From contig JAYMTA010000976.1 in NCBI GenBank assembly GCA_036897625.1, positions 1 through 22,651 on the forward strand: 22,651 nucleotides of DNA, written 5' to 3'. Below the pieces are notes generated by a model, which worked only from the letters and a program-made list of their open reading frames with translations, searched no databases and was not told the DNA's origin. Each line of letters starts with the position of its first letter. The first letter of the stretch is position 1. Below are positions 19,726-22,651 of the stretch, piece after piece. The DNA comes from Pelargonium cotyledonis. Taxonomy: Eukaryota; Streptophyta; Magnoliopsida; Geraniales; Geraniaceae. The translations under genes were made by a program, and so were the position numbers.

Positions 19726-20825
19726 TTATTGTTTAAAGAATTTGTTCACATGTTTTTTTAGTTCTACATTATTTTTAAATGCAAGCAATTTTATAGAAAC
19801 TTTAAATATTTTAATATTTTAATTAAAATCAATAATAATTGAAAATCTAATATAATATGGTAAGTAAATATAAAAAAATAATTTAAAAGTAAAGTAATAT
19901 AAACACTCAAACCTCGATATAAATTAGGTAAGTGGACTGGGTACCCAAACTCTAAATCCTAAAAGATGAAATATATATAAATAGAGGTGTATACGTTTCA
20001 CCAAAATGAAAATTATTGTTAATATTCAGATACGTGTAACACGTTTTTCTTAATAATTACTTAATGATTTGATTCATAATGTCTCATATAAATTGTGTGA
20101 ATATATTTTGTGAATTAGTATTATTGGTGTTCATATTTTTGTTAAATACTTTAATATATTGATATTGTTTACAATTTTTTCTCTATATTTGACAAACATA
20201 TAAGGAGCGGCAAACAAGATTCAAACTCTCTTCGTTGAAATTTCAGTGAAAATCGAAAGGTACCGTGTAACTAATGTGTAATCGATAAGAAAAGATACAT
20301 AATTTATGTATATTTAATTGTATTTATGTTTACATGTAATCATACCATCATTGAGACCCAATTTTTGTTTTGTTTAAAACATGTATCTATAATATTTTTT
20401 AAAATAAGTTTATACTATATTTGATTAGCAAACAATGAGCAGTGGTTTCCAAACTATAGTTATAATTATTGTGGTGATTGACATGTAATTGAGGTCTTAC
20501 CAATAATAATAAAAAAAGACATGTCGTCATGAAGTATATGTTTCGGTATAATTTTTTATTGTTTTATAACATATGTGTACTCTATATATTTTGTATTCAT
20601 AATTTTTTATATTTAAATGATTTTAGTATAGTCATAATTTTATAAAAACACACATATAATTAATTATTTTTACATTTAATTACGCACTTTTAATTTTTTT
20701 TAAGATTCTATACATTATACATTTTTATTCATAATTTTTATAAGTTTGTATTTAAATATAATATAATTAACAGTATTGTGAATATATTATTTTTTTCCCC
20801 GTGCAATGCACGAGATATAACCTAA
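19296..20825 (+). mobile_element. Possible non-autonomous Helitron
   Basis: The left end is A|TCTATACATACTATAAAAG, the usual TC-start of plant Helitrons. The right end has a hairpin CCCGTGCAATGCACGAG (20798-20814; six of seven pairs, loop AAT) followed seven bases later by CTAA at 20822-20825, which fits the CTRR terminus. The interior is very AT-rich, with no Rep/helicase coding, and includes a T22-like run near 19697-19718. The base after CTAA is A rather than the expected T, so an intact A/T insertion site is not shown. The two ends could also belong to different elements. Confidence 0.45.
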
Positions 20826-20983
20826 AATAACATAAGATGAATAAAACATGTTTCAAATTATTTTTTTTATAAAGAAAACAAGACAATTGTTTATAGACAA
20901 AATTGCAAGTGTAATAATACATTTATTTTGAGATAGAAGTTACTAGGAGTATAATTAGGGATTCAAATTGAGCCCGTATTTAT

Positions 20984-21240
20984 TATTCCCTCTATTTCAA
21001 AATGAGTGTCCTGTTTGGCAAATTTTTTTTTTCAAAATGAGTGTTCTGTTTCTATTTTTAGGTTATTATATAATTATTTTTTTCATATTATACTTATCAC
21101 TTATGCATATGGATAAATCTGTATATGGGGTGTAGACGAGAAAATGAGGGTAATATTGAAAACACACTAAATTATCTGAAAATTCTTAATTTTTGCAAAA
21201 AATGAAAATAATACATTAATTTTGAGAAGAAAGGAATATA
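20984..21240. mobile_element. Stowaway-like MITE with duplicated left end
   Basis: The left end, TTCCCTCTATTTCAAAATGAG, and right end, ACATTAATTTTGAGAAGAAAG, are degenerate Stowaway terminal inverted repeats. TTTCAAAATGAGTGTYCTGTT appears twice near the left end (about 20995 and 21030). A separate right-end-like string, CATTTATTTTGAGATAGAAG, at about 20921-20940 suggests debris of another copy beside it. The interior is AT-rich and non-coding. Confidence 0.65.
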
Positions 21241-21334
21241 TTTTAATGTTTTGGTTTGACACACATGTATAAATCGTAACCCAAATAATTTTCTACATTG
21301 ATGAGCCTCAAATTGAGTCCCGAACTACAATAAC

Positions 21335-21556
21335 ATATATATTTTTTAAGTGTTAATCATGAGTTTCCTGAGAGGGCCCGCATCATTGGCGTTTTAACAC
21401 CTTTAAGTCGTTTTTACCACACCCAGACTAATGTCATTTGAGGCTTAGTCACAGTTAAATCTCATCACCTCTACCCATGGGTGTGTTAAATGGGTATCGA
21501 ACGCAAACGTTCTTCACACTCACGCAACCTATATTGCCAACTGCACCACAACCCGT
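21335..21556 (-). mobile_element. tRNA-derived SINE
   Basis: On the minus strand an RNA polymerase III promoter is well preserved. Box A, TGGTGCAGTTGG (21537-21548), fits TRGYNNARNNGG, and box B, GTTCGATAC (21494-21502), fits GWTCRANNC, 34 bases apart. Upstream, GGGTTG resembles a tRNA 5' end. The body runs about 200 bp and ends in an A/T-rich tail (minus AAAAAATATATAT, about 21335-21347). It does not fold as a convincing functional tRNA. The family is unknown to me. Confidence 0.7.
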
Positions 21557-21562
21557 GAGTAT

Positions 21563-21591
21563 CAGTTAAATCTCCTCACCTCTTCCCATAG
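21563..21591 (-). repeat. Second partial copy of the SINE body
   Basis: Plus-strand CAGTTAAATCTCCTCACCTC here repeats CAGTTAAATCTCATCACCTC at about 21453-21472, inside the neighbouring SINE, continuing for about 28 bases. In the minus sense this fragment precedes the SINE head, so it is the end of a further, truncated copy or a dimer partner. Confidence 0.55.
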
Positions 21592-21752
21592 TAGCATCAT
21601 GTACGTTTTTGTATTTATTTTCAAAAACCATTAAAAAAAAAATCATCTCCATTTTTCAATTGAAGTCACGAGTAGACGTGTAATCTGAAGCGTACACGGT
21701 CATATGAGAGATCAGATCTAAAACAAGGAAGTGACATCATGAGGCTCTGCAG

Positions 21753-21758
21753 CACGTG
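21753..21758. promoter_or_regulatory. G-box (CACGTG) upstream of the CCCH gene
   Basis: A perfect palindromic G-box lies about 300 bases before the start codon, within the presumed promoter. G-boxes bind bHLH and bZIP factors. The context fits; there is no further evidence of use. Confidence 0.4.
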
Positions 21759-21928
21759 AAGTCCACGCCACACTTTCAATCATCAAACACAATTATGAAC
21801 CGCATTTAAACCTAATTTTCAATTCCGCCATTATTTCTTCTTATTTCATTCATTTCTTTTTCTCTACTCTTCTCTGCTGCTTCGCGTTCCTTCGTTTCTC
21901 TCTGGAAACCCCAATTCTCTCCTCTCCT

Positions 21929-21936
21929 AACCCTAA
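21929..21936 (+). promoter_or_regulatory. Telo-box-like AACCCTAA in the CCCH gene leader
   Basis: AACCCTAA followed by ACC lies in a pyrimidine-rich stretch about 120 bases before the start codon. Telo-boxes near plant start sites are linked to expression in dividing cells and to Polycomb recruitment. The leader between about 21840 and 22054 contains no upstream ATG. Confidence 0.4.
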
Positions 21937-22054
21937 ACCTCCTTCGTTTTCCCGCTCTTTCTCGGCAAAATTTCCCTCCATTTTCTCGTCATTCTTCACT
22001 TCTGCTGCGCTTGCGTATTGCTGTGGAAGAAGGCTCCTGCGTGCTGCGATAAAC

Positions 22055-22136
22055 ATGGAGTATGGAGGAGGTCGCAAGAGGTGGAGGCCTGAAGGTGCCT
22101 TGAACGGAAATGGCGGCTTCAAAAAATCCAAGCCAG
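22055..22136 (+). CDS. First exon of a CCCH zinc-finger / KH-domain protein (partial)
   Basis: The ATG at 22055 opens a frame reading MEYGGGRKRWRPEG, then NGNGGFKKSKP, and reaches a donor CCAG|GTTCG at 22137 in phase 1. This is the characteristic N-terminus of the small plant CCCH-KH proteins (Arabidopsis C3H14/C3H52-type, At3g12130-like), whose second exon continues with EMES...SKSKPCTKFFSTSGCPFG. They bind RNA through two CCCH fingers flanking a KH domain. The next exon is not found in the remaining 515 bases, so the intron runs past the right edge. The identification rests on 27 residues and the position of the splice site. Trp at residue 10 is Gly in the relatives I recall. Confidence 0.65.
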
Positions 22137-22401
22137 GTTCGTTGTGCAGTTATTGTATCTATATAGAGATTTTGACAAGTTTTTTGCGTGTATGTGGAGT
22201 GTGTTTGCTGTTAGATGTGTGATTCTAGGGTTTTCTTGTTGTGTAATGGTTTTTTAATTGTTTTGGAATTTTGTTCATTTTTTGGTTGCAAAATTTGAGC
22301 TGCAAGAGTATGTATCATTGACTTGGGAACTCCGTTTGGTTGCTTAGAATGTTGGGCAAGACCATAAGTCACCATTCCCAACTTATTTTCAATGTTTAAA
22401 C

Positions 22402-22651
22402 TGTTGAAATGATGGCTATGATGATTGTTGAAATGGTGGTTGTGAATTGAAACCAGCACCACCTTATTCCTTTGTCAACAATGGTGGAATAACTGCACTT
22501 ACCCATCACCTACCTTTGATTATTTGTCAACAAAAGGATGCAGCCACCATTGGAACAATGCCTAAATTTTCTTTATAAAAGGGAGTTGTGGGCATTGGTA
22601 ATTCTCATCCTAGAAACATCAAAGGATCATCCCAAACATCCAAAGTTTCAT
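22402..22651 (+). mobile_element. LTR-like sequence in the CCCH gene's first intron (runs off edge)
   Basis: From TGTTGAAATGATGG (22402), or the similar TGTTGAAATGGTGG (22426), the sequence shows an LTR-like order. A TATAAAAGGG box lies at 22574-22583, and CATTGGTAATTCTCATCC follows it as an R/U5-like stretch. The right end is outside the window, so neither a CA terminus nor a target duplication can be seen. Ordinary intron sequence with a chance TATA string is the alternative. Confidence 0.35.

Noticed and set aside
1-22651. CRISPR arrays, rRNA genes, bacterial operons or a novel multi-gene system
   Set aside because: The window is plant nuclear DNA. No regularly spaced repeats, rRNA signatures or co-directional gene clusters of linked function were seen.

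Overview
The window is nuclear DNA of a flowering plant, most likely a eudicot. The genes are split by GT-AG introns in AT-rich DNA, intergenic DNA is full of short transposon remnants (Stowaway-type MITEs, an Au-SINE piece, a tRNA-derived SINE, a possible Helitron, LINE debris), and the proteins are plant-specific forms. The species cannot be named from the sequence.

Layout. Positions 1-3400 are gene-poor: a CT-rich tract on the minus strand that may lead into a gene beyond the left edge (1-480), a repeat with a minus-strand A-tail (548-1500), a decayed LINE RNase H domain (1696-2230) and a small foldback repeat (2510-2635). At 3768-8015 (+) is a complete seven-coding-exon gene for a LIN/CERBERUS-type U-box E3 ubiquitin ligase of 1051 residues, with a probable 5'UTR intron. 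Convergent to it, at 8539-9647 (-), is FAD2, the ER oleate (delta-12) desaturase. It keeps its typical 1.36-kb 5'UTR intron (9657-11020) and a TATA-like promoter, but its reading frame is broken by an extra base and by a deletion of about 35 bases, so this copy is a pseudogene unless the sequence is in error.

Positions 11100-13380 are intergenic repeats, ending in a 410-bp foldback element whose arms pair over about 190 bp. From about 13390 to 18610 (+) is a NOC2-type nucleolar complex gene (ribosome assembly, 732 residues, ten coding exons). Its promoter carries three TGGGCY site II motifs and a telo-box, the usual signature of plant ribosome-biogenesis genes. Its last intron is 129 nt, open in frame, and filled by a CT/CA microsatellite.

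Positions 18611-21700 hold a 150-bp tandem duplication, a possible 1.5-kb Helitron, a Stowaway-like MITE and a SINE. At the right edge, 22055-22136 (+) is the first coding exon of what looks like a CCCH zinc-finger/KH-domain RNA-binding protein. Its first intron runs off the window and contains LTR-like sequence.

The genes do not form one pathway; they are ordinary neighbours on a plant chromosome. No novel multi-gene system is visible. The points most worth a second look are the broken FAD2, the in-frame microsatellite intron and missing basic N-terminus of the NOC2 gene, the NAGNAG acceptor in the U-box gene, and several repeats of unusual structure.
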